Positions 7,847-19,880 of a stretch of DNA of 64,000 nt are shown here, one piece after another (the first letter of the stretch is position 1; every line of letters begins with the position of its first letter). The notes under the pieces are model-generated. The model did no database searches, had not been told where the DNA came from, and was given only the letters and a program-made list of their open reading frames with translations. Made by a program: the position numbers and the translations under genes. Origin of the DNA: Brenneria izadpanahii (GTDB lineage: Bacteria > Pseudomonadota > Gammaproteobacteria > Enterobacterales > Enterobacteriaceae); the NCBI RefSeq assembly GCF_017569925.1, contig NZ_CP050854.1, positions 5,146,001 through 5,210,000 on the forward strand, read 5' to 3'.

Positions 7847-7926
7847 ACTCGCCAGCGCCAATCGAAGGATGGCGCTGGCGAGTCGACATGGATTTTGTAG
7901 GGATCCCTCAGCTCCATAGAGGCACC
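7847..7926. repeat. Hairpin-forming repeat, copy B
   Basis: The second copy of the repeat at 6945-7018. Here the hairpin is perfect: a 14-bp stem (7847-7860 with 7870-7883) around the loop ATCGAAGGA. It is followed by GGATTTTGTAG, GGATCCCTCA and GGCA blocks shared with copy A. It ends 17 bases before the ggt stop codon. It may double as a terminator-like structure between the convergent toxin and ggt genes, though no U-run follows the stem. Confidence 0.75.
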
Positions 7927-7942
7927 CCGTCTTCACATTGAA

Positions 7943-9706
7943 TCAATAACCGATGGCGGCGCCCGCCGGGCGGCGGATATCATTGGCGCCGTACAGATAG
8001 CCTTCGCGCACTTTGCCGGATAGCGCGGAGTCATTGCCGGAATTGGCGGGCGTCACCCCCGCAGCGCCCGGCAAACCGACCAGAATCAGCTCCGCCGCGC
8101 CCCAGGGCGTCTGCTCGACCATCTTGTATCCGCGCTGTTTCAGCAACGCCAGCGTATCCGCCGACAGGCCGCGTTGCTCGTAGTACACCTCGTCCGGCAG
8201 CCACTGATGATGGATGCGCGGCGCGTCAACCGCCTCCTGCGGCGCCATGCCGTGGTCGATGACATTCAGCGCCGTTTGCAGCGTAATCGAGATAATGCGC
8301 GAACCGCCCGGCGAGCCGAGCACCATAAAGATTTTTCCGTCTTTAGTGACCAATGACGGGCTCATGGATGAGAGCGGGCGCTTACCGGGAGCGATGGCGT
8401 TGCGTTCTCCCTGCACCAGCCCGTACAGGTTTTTCTCCCCGACTTTGGTGGTGAAGTCATCCATTTCATCGTTGAGGAAGAAGCCGGTGCCCGGCGCAAT
8501 CACCACCGCGCCAAAGCGGCCGTTGACCGTATAGGTGGTGGAAACGGCGTTTCCCTGATTATCAACGATCGAATAGTGAGTGGTTTCCGGTTTCTCATGC
8601 GGTCCGATCCCCGGCTCCACCTGCTGCGACGGCGTGGCGTTCTCCGGTTCGATTTTGCTGCGGATTTCAGCAGCGTAATCTTTACTTAACAGGCGATTCA
8701 CCGGGTTGCGCACAAACTCCGGGTCGCCCAGATAGGTATTGCGATCCATATAGGCGTGACGCATGGCTTCCGTCAGCACATGCACCGAAGCCGCGGAATT
8801 AAAGCCCATGGCTTTGAGATCGTAACCTTCCACGATATTCAGAATTTCACATATCGCGATGCCGCCGGAGCTGGGCGGCGGCGAGGAAACGAACGTATAA
8901 CCGCGGTAATCACAGCTCACCGGCGCGGTTTCAGTAATGTGGTAATTGGCGAAATCGGCCGCCGTCAGAATACCGCCGCCCTGCTTTGCCGCCTGCTCGA
9001 CCGCCTGAGGAATTTTCCCTTTATAGAAGGCGTCCGGGCCGTTATCGGCAATGGCCTGCAAAGTATGCGCCAGATCGCGCTGCACCAGCTTATCGCCGGG
9101 CTGCAACGGGCTGCCGTCAGGACGCAGGAAGATGCGGGCCGCTTCGGGATCGTTTTTGAAACGCGCAACCGTGGTATCCAGAATATCGGTATCCGCCCGC
9201 GTCAATTCAAAACCATAACGCGCCAGTTTGATCGCGGGCGCCATTACCTGTTCACGGCTCAGTTTGCCGTACTTTTGCTGCGCCGTATCCAGCCCCAGCA
9301 CCGTACCCGGCACGCCGGCGGCCAGATAGCCGTACAGGCTGGCCCCTTTTTTCAGGTTGCCCCCGGCATCAAGATACATATCGGCATTGGCGGCGGCAGG
9401 CGCGGTTTCACGGAAGTTGATAAACGTGTCTTTGCCGTTCGCCAGATGGATGGTCATAAACCCGCCGCCGCCGATATTGCCGCAGCAGGGGTTAACCACC
9501 GCCTGGGCATAGCCCACGGCGACGGCGGCGTCGATGGCGTTGCCCCCCATCTTCAGAATGTCCACCCCTACCTGCGAAGCCAGATATTGTGAACTGACCA
9601 CCATGCCGTTTTTCGCTTCCACCGCCGGGGCGGGCGCGGCCTGCACCGTACCGCAGACCAATAACGCTCCTGCGGCCAAGGACGCAAACCATTTCCTTCT
9701 TGTCAT
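7943..9706 (-). CDS. ggt: Gamma-glutamyltranspeptidase
   Basis: A 587-residue periplasmic enzyme that cleaves the gamma-glutamyl bond of glutathione and gamma-glutamyl compounds, releasing or transferring glutamate. The start at 9706 is chosen because it gives a normal signal peptide (MTRRKWFASLAAGALLVCG...VQA) and has AAGGAAT 6-12 bases upstream. The longer frame would add 14 unlikely residues. The precursor is self-processed at the Thr-Thr-His-Tyr motif at residues 375-378, with Thr375 the expected nucleophile of the small subunit. Substrate-binding RETAPAAAN (about 99-107), PLSSMSPS and GSPGGSRII motifs are present. Length and motifs match E. coli Ggt, and nothing suggests inactivation. 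It converges with the toxin gene and is transcribed away from eamA. Confidence 0.96.
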   Translation of the reverse strand: MTRRKWFASLAAGALLVCGTVQAAPAPAVEAKNGMVVSSQYLASQVGVDILKMGGNAIDAAVAVGYAQAVVNPCCGNIGGGGFMTIHLANGKDTFINFRETAPAAANADMYLDAGGNLKKGASLYGYLAAGVPGTVLGLDTAQQKYGKLSREQVMAPAIKLARYGFELTRADTDILDTTVARFKNDPEAARIFLRPDGSPLQPGDKLVQRDLAHTLQAIADNGPDAFYKGKIPQAVEQAAKQGGGILTAADFANYHITETAPVSCDYRGYTFVSSPPPSSGGIAICEILNIVEGYDLKAMGFNSAASVHVLTEAMRHAYMDRNTYLGDPEFVRNPVNRLLSKDYAAEIRSKIEPENATPSQQVEPGIGPHEKPETTHYSIVDNQGNAVSTTYTVNGRFGAVVIAPGTGFFLNDEMDDFTTKVGEKNLYGLVQGERNAIAPGKRPLSSMSPSLVTKDGKIFMVLGSPGGSRIISITLQTALNVIDHGMAPQEAVDAPRIHHQWLPDEVYYEQRGLSADTLALLKQRGYKMVEQTPWGAAELILVGLPGAAGVTPANSGNDSALSGKVREGYLYGANDIRRPAGAAIGY

Positions 9707-9911
9707 AGCAATTCCTTTAATTCTGTTGATTATATTTGAAATAGTCACGGAGTTTGCCTAGCAAAGTTCGCGCCAACAGAATATTGAACAAAAAACGCGC
9801 TCATTACGCCGCAGGGAACCATAAAAGCGTAGAAAATGAGCGGGGAATTGCGAAAAAACGATACATTTTTGTGAGACCGCACAGCCAATACGCCCTATTT
9901 AAGCGCAAAGG

Positions 9912-10823
9912 CTAAGCCTGTTTTGTCAATCGCCCGGCCCACAAACGGGAACCAAATACATTGATCAACAACCCCAGCATAATCATCAGGGCGCCCACTA
10001 TCTGTAACTCAGTCAGCGATTCGCCAAGGAACAGCGCGGCGCTGATCAATCCCACCACCGGCACCAGCAGCGAGAGCGGCGCAACACGCCAGGTTTCATA
10101 ACGCGTCAGCAGTTTTCCCCAGATGCTGTAACCGACGATCGTCGCGATGAAAGCCAGATAAAGCAGCGACAGAATGGTCGGCAGCTGAATATTCGCCAGG
10201 CTTGAAATAATCTGCTCTTTCCCCTCGAACAGCCATGAACAGGCGAAGAAAGGCAGAACCGGGACCAGCGCGCTCCACACCACCAGCGACATCATCTTCA
10301 CGTCGCCGTTCCGGCTCATAATCACCTTGTTGCTGATGTTGCCGAACGCCCAGGACAGCGCCCCGCCCAACGTAAGCAGTAGCGTAACCAGCGTCATGCC
10401 GCCGGCCGTCTGCGCCGCCGGTCGGCCTTCGGCCAGCACCGCTATCCCAGCCACCGCCACCAGGATGCCCGCGATATGGTTCCATCTGAGTTTTTCCGCC
10501 AGCAGCACGACGCCGATCAGCAACGTAAAAAACGCCTGCGCCTGTAAAACCAGCGAGGCGATACCCGCCGGCATCCCCAATTTAATCGCACAGAACAGAA
10601 AAGCGAACTGACCGAAACTCATCGTCATACCGTAGGCCAGCAGCCAGCGGAAAGGAATGCGGGGCGCCGGCACAAAGAAGATGGCCGGTAACGCCACCAG
10701 AGAAAAGCGCAGCCCGGCAAGCAGAAAAGGCGGCATGCCATGCAGGCCGACCTTGATCACCACGAAATTCACGCCCCATAAGATCACTACGCAAAGCGCG
10801 AGCAACCTATCCGTCACTAACAT
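9912..10823 (-). CDS. eamA: EamA family DMT transporter, O-acetylserine/cysteine exporter-like
   Basis: A 303-residue drug/metabolite-transporter family protein with two EamA domains and about ten membrane segments. It follows E. coli EamA (YdeD) closely. WGVNFVVIKVGLHGMPPFLL lies at the start of repeat 1, FAFLFCAIKLGMPAG in repeat 1, and RYETWRVAPLSLLVPVVGL in repeat 2. E. coli EamA exports O-acetylserine and cysteine-pathway metabolites, so a role in thiol homeostasis fits the nearby ggt and gor, though they are not in one operon. The start ATG at 10823 has the family N-terminus. The 563-base region upstream is shared with katG, which is transcribed divergently. Confidence 0.9.
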   Translation of the reverse strand: MLVTDRLLALCVVILWGVNFVVIKVGLHGMPPFLLAGLRFSLVALPAIFFVPAPRIPFRWLLAYGMTMSFGQFAFLFCAIKLGMPAGIASLVLQAQAFFTLLIGVVLLAEKLRWNHIAGILVAVAGIAVLAEGRPAAQTAGGMTLVTLLLTLGGALSWAFGNISNKVIMSRNGDVKMMSLVVWSALVPVLPFFACSWLFEGKEQIISSLANIQLPTILSLLYLAFIATIVGYSIWGKLLTRYETWRVAPLSLLVPVVGLISAALFLGESLTELQIVGALMIMLGLLINVFGSRLWAGRLTKQA

Positions 10824-13570
<2,747 letters not shown>

Positions 13571-13596
13571 TACCAAAGATCGGAACTGACCTATCT

Positions 13597-13628
13597 CCCG
13601 CCCGTCGCCACGCCGGGCGGGATTTTTT
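13597..13628 (+). terminator. Rho-independent terminator of katG
   Basis: CCCGCCCG (13597-13604) pairs perfectly with CGGGCGGG (13614-13621) around a 9-base loop, followed by ATTTTTTT. It lies 27 bases after the katG stop. Confidence 0.9.
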
Positions 13629-13726
13629 TGTCCGGCGATGGGGCGGTTTGTCTATCACGCATCGGTATGAACCGCACCGCGCTGACGAATCCCGCGCCTG
13701 CGTCTAATCAGGCTCAAATTTCCCAT

Positions 13727-13762
13727 AAAAAAAGCGCCCAGATGACCATATCATCAGGACGC
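13727..13762 (-). terminator. Rho-independent terminator of gor
   Basis: Read on the minus strand, GCGTCCTGATGAT pairs with GTCATCTGGGCGC and is followed by seven U. It lies 32 bases downstream of the gor stop. Confidence 0.8.
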
Positions 13763-13793
13763 CTCTCTGACCGGGCGGGTTGTCTCTTACCCG

Positions 13794-15146
13794 TCAGCGC
13801 ATGGTGACAAACTCTTCCGACGCCGTCGGGTGGATGGCGACCGTGTTGTCGAAGTCTTTCTTGGTCGCGCCCATTTTCAGCGCCACCGCAAAGCCTTGCA
13901 GCATTTCATCCATACCGAAGCCGATGCCGTGGATGCCCACAATCTTCTCATCCTTGCCGACGCAGACCAGCTTCATGCGGCACGGCTGACGATGCTGCGT
14001 CACGGCGGTGTACATGGCGGTGAAGGAAGAGGTGTAAACCTTCACCTTATCGTCGCCGTACTGCTCGCGCGCCTGCGGTTCGGTCAACCCGACGGTTCCG
14101 ATCGGCGGATGGCTGAAGACCACGGTCGGAATATTGCTGTAATCCAGGTGTTCATCGGGTTTGTTGTTAAACAAGCGCTCCGATAAACGGCGGCCCGCGG
14201 CGACGGCGACCGGGGTCAGCTCCACCGCGCCGGTGTTATCGCCCACGGCGTAAATGCCCGGCACGTTGGTATTCTGGAACCGATCGACCTGGATATAGCC
14301 TTTATCGTCCAGTTCGACATCGACTGCGCTCAGATTCAGGTTATCCGTCGCTGGCTCGCGGCCGATAGCCCAAATCAGGCAATCAACGGTCTGTTCGCCG
14401 CCGTTTTCCAATTGCAGCGTCAGGCTGCCGTCGGCATTTTTCACCACCGCTTTCGGGATCGATTCGGTATGCAGCGTCGGCCCTTCGCTGTTCATCACCT
14501 CAACCAGCGTCTCAGCGATCAGCGGATCGAAGCTGCGCAACGGCGACTGTTTACGCACGAACAGATGCGTTTGCGAGCCCAGCGCGTTCACGACCCCGGC
14601 AATCTCAACCGCGATATAGCCGGCGCCCACGATGGCGGTGCGTTTCGGCAGGGCGTCCAACGCAAAGAAACCATCGGAATCAATACCGTACTCGGCGCCC
14701 GGAACATCAGGCCGTACCGGACGGCCGCCGGTGGCGATCAGAATATGGTCGGCGGTAATTTTCTCGCCGTTGACTTCCACGGTATGCACATCGACGAAGC
14801 GGGCAAAGCCGTGAATCACATCCACCTTGTTTTTGCCCAACACGTTATTGTAGGACTGGTGGATACGGTCAATGTAGGCGCTACGGTTTTTAATCAGCGT
14901 GTTCCAGTCAAAGCGGTTGACCGTAGTATCAAAACCGTAATCCGGGCCATATTGATGGATCGCTTCGGCAATCTGCGCCGCGTGCCACATCACTTTTTTC
15001 GGCACGCAACCGACGTTGACACAAGTACCGCCCAGATATTTCGCTTCGATCAACGCACATTTTTTCCCATACATCGCCGCGCGGTTAACCGAGGCGATCC
15101 CGCCGCTGCCGCCGCCAATCGCCAGGTAGTCATAGTGTTTAGTCAT
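13794..15146 (-). CDS. gor: Glutathione-disulfide reductase
   Basis: A 450-residue FAD-dependent enzyme that reduces oxidised glutathione with [24 protein letters not shown] is the N-terminal FAD-binding motif. [13 protein letters not shown] carries the redox-active cysteine pair. [11 protein letters not shown] begins the NADPH-binding domain, and [11 protein letters not shown] near the C-terminus holds the catalytic His-Glu. Start 15146 matches the E. coli N-terminus and length exactly; four extra in-frame codons upstream are possible but not typical. The order gor-rlmJ is as in E. coli. Its own terminator lies downstream, and katG converges on it. Confidence 0.96.
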   Translation of the reverse strand: MTKHYDYLAIGGGSGGIASVNRAAMYGKKCALIEAKYLGGTCVNVGCVPKKVMWHAAQIAEAIHQYGPDYGFDTTVNRFDWNTLIKNRSAYIDRIHQSYNNVLGKNKVDVIHGFARFVDVHTVEVNGEKITADHILIATGGRPVRPDVPGAEYGIDSDGFFALDALPKRTAIVGAGYIAVEIAGVVNALGSQTHLFVRKQSPLRSFDPLIAETLVEVMNSEGPTLHTESIPKAVVKNADGSLTLQLENGGEQTVDCLIWAIGREPATDNLNLSAVDVELDDKGYIQVDRFQNTNVPGIYAVGDNTGAVELTPVAVAAGRRLSERLFNNKPDEHLDYSNIPTVVFSHPPIGTVGLTEPQAREQYGDDKVKVYTSSFTAMYTAVTQHRQPCRMKLVCVGKDEKIVGIHGIGFGMDEMLQGFAVALKMGATKKDFDNTVAIHPTASEEFVTMR

Positions 15147-15292
15147 CAGAATATCCATTGCTTGGTAAATAGAGTTTTTTTAAAGTGTAGCGCCAGCGTC
15201 CAGCGCACCGCAAAGGTTATGCCTATGATTGCGATAGGGAAAAACCGCGGCGATGGTTTTGCGTATCTCCCACCGCCGGCTGACCGGCCGCG

Positions 15293-16135
15293 TTACTCCG
15301 GTACGATTTGTTCAACGCTGACGTGTCCGGTGCCCGCCGGAACCAGCGCGTTGTGCAGCCAGGGCAGTACGCTTTCCATCTGCGCTTTCAGCTTCCACGG
15401 CGGATTGATCACCACCATGCCGGAAGCCGTCATGCCGTGCCGATCGCTATCCGGCAGCACCGCCAGCTCGATCTGCAAAATATTGCGAATACCGGTGGCT
15501 TCCAGATCTTTCAGTAACCGTTTGATCTGCTGACGCAGCACCACCGGATACCACAGGGCAAACACCCCGGTGGCGAAGCGCCGGTGGCCTTCCTGAATAC
15601 CTTTGACCACCGCCTGATAATCCGTTTTCAACTCATACGGCGGATCGATCAGTATAAAACCGCGGCGCGATAGCGGCGGCAGCTGCGATTTCAACTGCTG
15701 GTAGCCGTCTTCACGCAATACTTTGGCGCGGGCATCTTTCTGAAATTCATTGCGCAACAGCGGAAAATCGCTCGGATGCAGCTCCGTCAGATGAATTTTA
15801 TCCTGCTCGCGCAGTAGCTGGCGGGCAATCAGCGGCGAGCCGGGATAATAACGCAGCTGATCGTTATGATTATAGGTGCGCACCGCCCGCATGTAAGGCT
15901 CAAGCTCGGCGGGAATATCATCCCGCAGCCAGATTTTGGCGATGCCGTCCAGATACTCGCCGGTACGCGCCGCATGTTCGCCGCTTAACTGATAACGCCC
16001 GGCTCCCGCATGGGTATCCAGATACAGAAAGGGTTTTTCTTTTTCTTTCAGCGCGGTGATGATCAGGCTCTGAACGGTGTGTTTCACCACATCGGCATGG
16101 TTGCCGGCGTGAAAACTATGGCGGTAACTTAGCAT
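15293..16135 (-). CDS. rlmJ: 23S rRNA (adenine(2030)-N6)-methyltransferase
   Basis: A 280-residue S-adenosylmethionine-dependent methylase, the same size as E. coli RlmJ (YhiR), that modifies A2030 of 23S rRNA. MLSYRHSFHAGNHADVVKH is the hallmark N-terminus with the RlmJ-specific His/Asn/Asp pocket. LYLDTHAGAGRY is the SAM-binding loop (about residues 37-48). FILIDPPYE (about 155-163) is the N6-adenine methylase catalytic motif. It lies between gor and, in E. coli, prlC; here a block of four accessory genes separates it from prlC. Confidence 0.95.
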   Translation of the reverse strand: MLSYRHSFHAGNHADVVKHTVQSLIITALKEKEKPFLYLDTHAGAGRYQLSGEHAARTGEYLDGIAKIWLRDDIPAELEPYMRAVRTYNHNDQLRYYPGSPLIARQLLREQDKIHLTELHPSDFPLLRNEFQKDARAKVLREDGYQQLKSQLPPLSRRGFILIDPPYELKTDYQAVVKGIQEGHRRFATGVFALWYPVVLRQQIKRLLKDLEATGIRNILQIELAVLPDSDRHGMTASGMVVINPPWKLKAQMESVLPWLHNALVPAGTGHVSVEQIVPE

Positions 16136-16476
16136 TAGGCTCTCTTGCTTTCCGGTGAGATATTTTATGAGAAAAATCAGTTAATGCTTTTTACTCCCCT
16201 GCACCGATCCGCAACCATCTCAGCGTGGCGGGAAACGAAGAAAACAGGAAAGAAAAGCCATGAGGCACAGTATAAACGCTCTGCCGGGAAAAATATCCTC
16301 ACAATGCGGCGCCAGCCGCCTGTCTGATGGGGAATGACTAACTTCATTATAATCTTTATAATTTTTATCATATTGTTTTTTAAGCATTGCTGCTTTTAAC
16401 ACATAGAAGACTACCGATATTAACCAACATCAAGTACGATTTTCCGCCACGTGCGATGAAACGGGACCTTACTGAT
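16136..16476. other. Divergent intergenic region rlmJ / DUF1266 gene
   Basis: 341 bases without a credible gene. The right part (16330-16440) is AT-rich and probably holds the promoter of the DUF1266-J-protein pair. No clear operator was recognised. Confidence 0.4.
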
Positions 16477-17181
16477 ATGGAATCCGAACACCAGCTTTGG
16501 TTACTGGCGCTTTCCGCCCCAATGGCTGCGCTCAATCTTGAATATGGCGCCAGCTTCCGCGAGCATTCGTTTTATCCGAACGACACCTCCATAAATCTCA
16601 AAAACGCCTGGGGGATCGACTCCCGCGACACCCTGATCGACATGATCAATAGAATGACCGATGGCGGCCATGCGGAAAATTTGGCTTACCACTATTTTCT
16701 GTGGCACCACATCTCACTGGCCGACTGGCAGGATTACTGCGCCCATCAACCGCCGGAACAGCAGGCGGTGATGTCCCTGATTGGCGAAACAGCCGTGCTG
16801 TGCGGCGAAGGGGGAATACGCGCCTGGGATCTGGGAAGAATGAGCTTTCTGAGCCGGGTCGGCCTGTTAAACGGGTGGATTAACGAGACGGAAAGCCTGT
16901 GGATCCATACCCGGCTGGCCGACCGCGCCCGCTACTACTATCGCAGTTGGCAGAATTATTTCGCCGCCTTTTTCGTTGGCCGCACCTATTGGCTGGCCTC
17001 GGATGAAGAAGATCCGACGCTGCAACGCTATGCCTATAGTCACTACACCGAAGATCCAAGCTACATCAATCAAATCAGTTCGCTTTACACCCATCCCGAC
17101 AGCCCGATTCATGACCTTGAGTGGGATGTTGATGTTTTTCAAATAGACAGGCCTGAGTCGCTGTCAGGAGTAGAGATATAA
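16477..17181 (+). CDS. DUF1266 family protein (YbeU/YbeR-like)
   Basis: A 234-residue predicted cytoplasmic protein of DUF1266. Family-like segments are LKNAWGIDSRDTLIDMINRM (about 46-65), AWDLGRMSFLSRVGLLNGWI (about 120-139) and SWQNYFAAFFVGRTYW (about 160-175). E. coli has two such proteins, YbeU and YbeR, each next to a J-domain gene and near hscC; no biochemical activity is established. The start at 16477 has GGGAC about 13-17 bases upstream. In-frame ATG 16456 is an alternative. The stop overlaps the ATG of the J-protein gene (TAATG), showing translational coupling and a joint role with it. Confidence 0.85.
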   Translation: MESEHQLWLLALSAPMAALNLEYGASFREHSFYPNDTSINLKNAWGIDSRDTLIDMINRMTDGGHAENLAYHYFLWHHISLADWQDYCAHQPPEQQAVMSLIGETAVLCGEGGIRAWDLGRMSFLSRVGLLNGWINETESLWIHTRLADRARYYYRSWQNYFAAFFVGRTYWLASDEEDPTLQRYAYSHYTEDPSYINQISSLYTHPDSPIHDLEWDVDVFQIDRPESLSGVEI

Positions 17182-19826
17182 TGGACGCGCGTTGCTGGCA
17201 GATATTGGACATACCGCCAACACAAGATCAGGATATTATTCGTCAGGCTTACCGGAAAAAAGTTCCGCAATTCCACCCGGAAACCGATCCGCAAGGCTTC
17301 CAACTGCTGCGTCAGGCGTATGACGCCGCCTGCAAACTGGCGCAAACCCCGCCGCCCGAAAACAGCGCTGCAGACGAAACGGATACCGATACCCCGGAAG
17401 CCGATAGTGAATTAACGCCGCTACAGACCGCCTTTGATCAACTGTTGAGTAACCCGGCGCAGCGGTGCGACCCGCAATATTGGCACCGTTATATTCATTT
17501 ACTGAACCAGTACGGCGTAGACGTCATTGACCGCATTCGCTGGCCTATGCTTCAGCGTCTTTATCAGGAGCCCGGACTCTCAAACCACTGCGCCCGGATA
17601 CTGGCCGAACGTATGCGTTGGCAACAGCGCCTGAACGATATCGGCGAAGACTTATCAGAGGAAATCAAAGACTTTCTGGACTCGCTTGAGCAAGACGACC
17701 TGTTCGATTTTTCCGTCTTATCGCACCTTAGCCTGCCCGCGCAGTTGCAAACCATCGACTACTTTCAGCAGGCCAACGCACTCTTTTGGAACCGTCTGCC
17801 GTTTATGCTGAAAGCCCTGCTGGGCGGCGCCACCACCATTTACTGGCCCGATACGCCGGATTTGATGCCGCGCTTAGCCCGCTGGCACAGCTATGCGGAA
17901 GAACCCAGCAGCCAACTGCGCGATTACTGTCTGCAACAGATGGCGGAAAAACCGGAAGATGATGACTGGCTATACCTCGCCGCTCGTCACTGTTCGCTGT
18001 GCGATGACCAGCAACAGGCATTCACGCTCTGGTTAAGGCTTTATCAGCGTAACGGCCATCCTCACGCCGAACAGTGGATTCTAAACTGGTGCTTCCGCTA
18101 TCAGAACGATCTGCTGCCGGTGCTGATTCAGTCGCTCAATCACACGCCGGCGCCCGAACTGGCAGGTTTGCCGGTTGATGCGCCGCAACAATCCTTCTTT
18201 ATTTCGCAGCACAATACGCAAATGTTGACGCGCTGGGGACTGGCGCTACAGCTGGATCCCGCCCCGCAAGCGAAAGACTATATACTGTGGAGGCTGGGTA
18301 AACAGGATGCGTCGGTCATCTACCGCCACCTGCTGCAAAACGACGACGGCGGCATCCCCCAGATGCTCTACTGGCATGCCTGTATGCTGACGCTGGGCGA
18401 TGAGCGCCTATTGCAAGACATACTCGACCAGCCTCAACCGGAAGATCCGCTGTACGCCCTGATTCTCCAGGGATTACAAACGCAGGCGGCGCAACGGCTG
18501 TCGTGGCTGACGTCATCGGCGATTATTCAATCTTTCACCCAATGGCTGGCGGATCCGGCATCCCCGCTGCCTGAGGCGTTCAGTCAGGAAGACTCCGCGA
18601 GTTGGCAACAGGCTCGGGCCTGGCTTCGGCAATATCGTCCGTTGCCGCCGGACAGCCTGCGGAAACTCTATAACGCGGAATTACCGCAGCAGCGGATTGA
18701 ACCGATAAAAGATTGTCTGGCCGATCTGTTGCCCTATGCCGAGATCGATCTTGCCCTCGCCGAAGAAAACATCAGCGCCCGGGATGCGCTACGGCAAGCC
18801 ATACTATTAACCATCATGCTGGACGATCCGCTGGATGACACCATCACCGACGTCCTGCCGACGCTGCCCCAGCCGACGCCGGCGCACCCGGCTTATTCGC
18901 TCTTTACGCTATTCGATGGGGTGGATACGCGGCGGGAAGACGCCGTCACGGTGTTGAAGCAGCGGTTAACGTTGAGCGATCCGTTGCATTACCGCTGTTG
19001 GCTGAAGCTGCCGGTTTCGCCGGAAGAGTACGTCGATAATCCGGAAAGCGTCGGCTTTTTAGCCGCCGACGATTTCTATCGCAACAACCGGCAATGGCAA
19101 GCAACGCTGGCGCAATCCCCCATGATTTACCAGCTGTTCTTTCATGCCCTTTACGCCTTACTGAGCGAGGGAGAACCGGCCGAGCGGCATCGCAGACATC
19201 TGCAACAACTGGAGGTCAACACTGACCTGGAGGAGCAAATCAGGAATGAACTGCTCAACGGGCCGTCTGGGGCGTTGACCAAGCTGTTAACACAGCTTTC
19301 CAATGATAAAAGGATCACCGAGACAGGCAGCATTCTTTGCGATTTATCTAATCAGGACAGCAAATTGCCCGATAGTAGCGAAGAGGATTGTTTGCTCGAA
19401 TACGTCAACTATCCGTATGAAAATATCACCCTGCGGTTGATCGCGAAAACGTTACTGCAACTGGCCGAACAACGGGAACGTCATTTCAGAGCGACGGCTC
19501 CGGCCAAGGCAAGCCACGTATGGCAGTTCTGGCGCCTCAATAGCCGCATTAACCGGGTTGGCTATCTGCTTCAGGCGGGGTTGGGCAGCATTATCATCCA
19601 CTACGCAGGCCGCTGGATCCCCCCGTCCATTCCCTATCACCACCTTGTGCCGCTGTTGCTGATAGTATGCAATGTCTTTATCGCAACGCGCCGGCGATTT
19701 AATGATATGGGGCATAGCGCGCCACAAAAAGGGGCGATCGTTACCATGTTGTTGCCTATATTGCTGCTGTTACCGTTAATCGGGCCCGGTTCGAAGGGCT
19801 GGAATAAATTTGGACCGCCGCAGTAA
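17181..19826 (+). CDS. Long J-domain protein with C-terminal DUF805-like membrane region (DjlB/DjlC-like)
   Basis: An 881-residue protein. Residues 1-55 are a J-domain-like module: CWQILDIPP, then RQAYRKKVPQFHPETDPQGF and LLRQAYDAA. The signature tripeptide is His-Pro-Glu (32-34) in place of the usual His-Pro-Asp. A long Gln/Leu-rich, mostly alpha-helical middle follows (about 60-770), helical-repeat-like by eye. The last 110 residues have three hydrophobic segments and TRRRFNDMGHSAPQ, a DUF805-type signature, so the C-terminus should be in the inner membrane. E. coli DjlB and DjlC, cofactors of HscC, are recalled as about 480 residues, so this form is much longer. It is coupled to the DUF1266 gene and converges on hscC. 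Confidence 0.8.
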   Translation: MDARCWQILDIPPTQDQDIIRQAYRKKVPQFHPETDPQGFQLLRQAYDAACKLAQTPPPENSAADETDTDTPEADSELTPLQTAFDQLLSNPAQRCDPQYWHRYIHLLNQYGVDVIDRIRWPMLQRLYQEPGLSNHCARILAERMRWQQRLNDIGEDLSEEIKDFLDSLEQDDLFDFSVLSHLSLPAQLQTIDYFQQANALFWNRLPFMLKALLGGATTIYWPDTPDLMPRLARWHSYAEEPSSQLRDYCLQQMAEKPEDDDWLYLAARHCSLCDDQQQAFTLWLRLYQRNGHPHAEQWILNWCFRYQNDLLPVLIQSLNHTPAPELAGLPVDAPQQSFFISQHNTQMLTRWGLALQLDPAPQAKDYILWRLGKQDASVIYRHLLQNDDGGIPQMLYWHACMLTLGDERLLQDILDQPQPEDPLYALILQGLQTQAAQRLSWLTSSAIIQSFTQWLADPASPLPEAFSQEDSASWQQARAWLRQYRPLPPDSLRKLYNAELPQQRIEPIKDCLADLLPYAEIDLALAEENISARDALRQAILLTIMLDDPLDDTITDVLPTLPQPTPAHPAYSLFTLFDGVDTRREDAVTVLKQRLTLSDPLHYRCWLKLPVSPEEYVDNPESVGFLAADDFYRNNRQWQATLAQSPMIYQLFFHALYALLSEGEPAERHRRHLQQLEVNTDLEEQIRNELLNGPSGALTKLLTQLSNDKRITETGSILCDLSNQDSKLPDSSEEDCLLEYVNYPYENITLRLIAKTLLQLAEQRERHFRATAPAKASHVWQFWRLNSRINRVGYLLQAGLGSIIIHYAGRWIPPSIPYHHLVPLLLIVCNVFIATRRRFNDMGHSAPQKGAIVTMLLPILLLLPLIGPGSKGWNKFGPPQ

Positions 19827-19850
19827 CGGGCAAACGGCTAAACATCCGCA

Positions 19851-19872
19851 AGCGGTACTACGATGTACCGCT
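19851..19872. terminator. Hairpin between convergent J-protein gene and hscC
   Basis: AGCGGTAC (19851-19858) pairs perfectly with GTACCGCT (19865-19872) around a 6-base loop, in the 54-base gap between the two convergent genes. The U-run is poor on both strands, so termination efficiency is uncertain. Confidence 0.5.
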
Positions 19873-19880
19873 TTACTGGC

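Noticed and set aside
8756..9592. 278-codon frame antisense to ggt
   Set aside because: It overlaps the conserved ggt domain and has no recognisable motif; a shadow of ggt codon use.
14412..15533. 373-codon frame antisense to gor
   Set aside because: It spans gor and the gor-rlmJ gap on the opposite strand, with low-complexity composition typical of a shadow frame.
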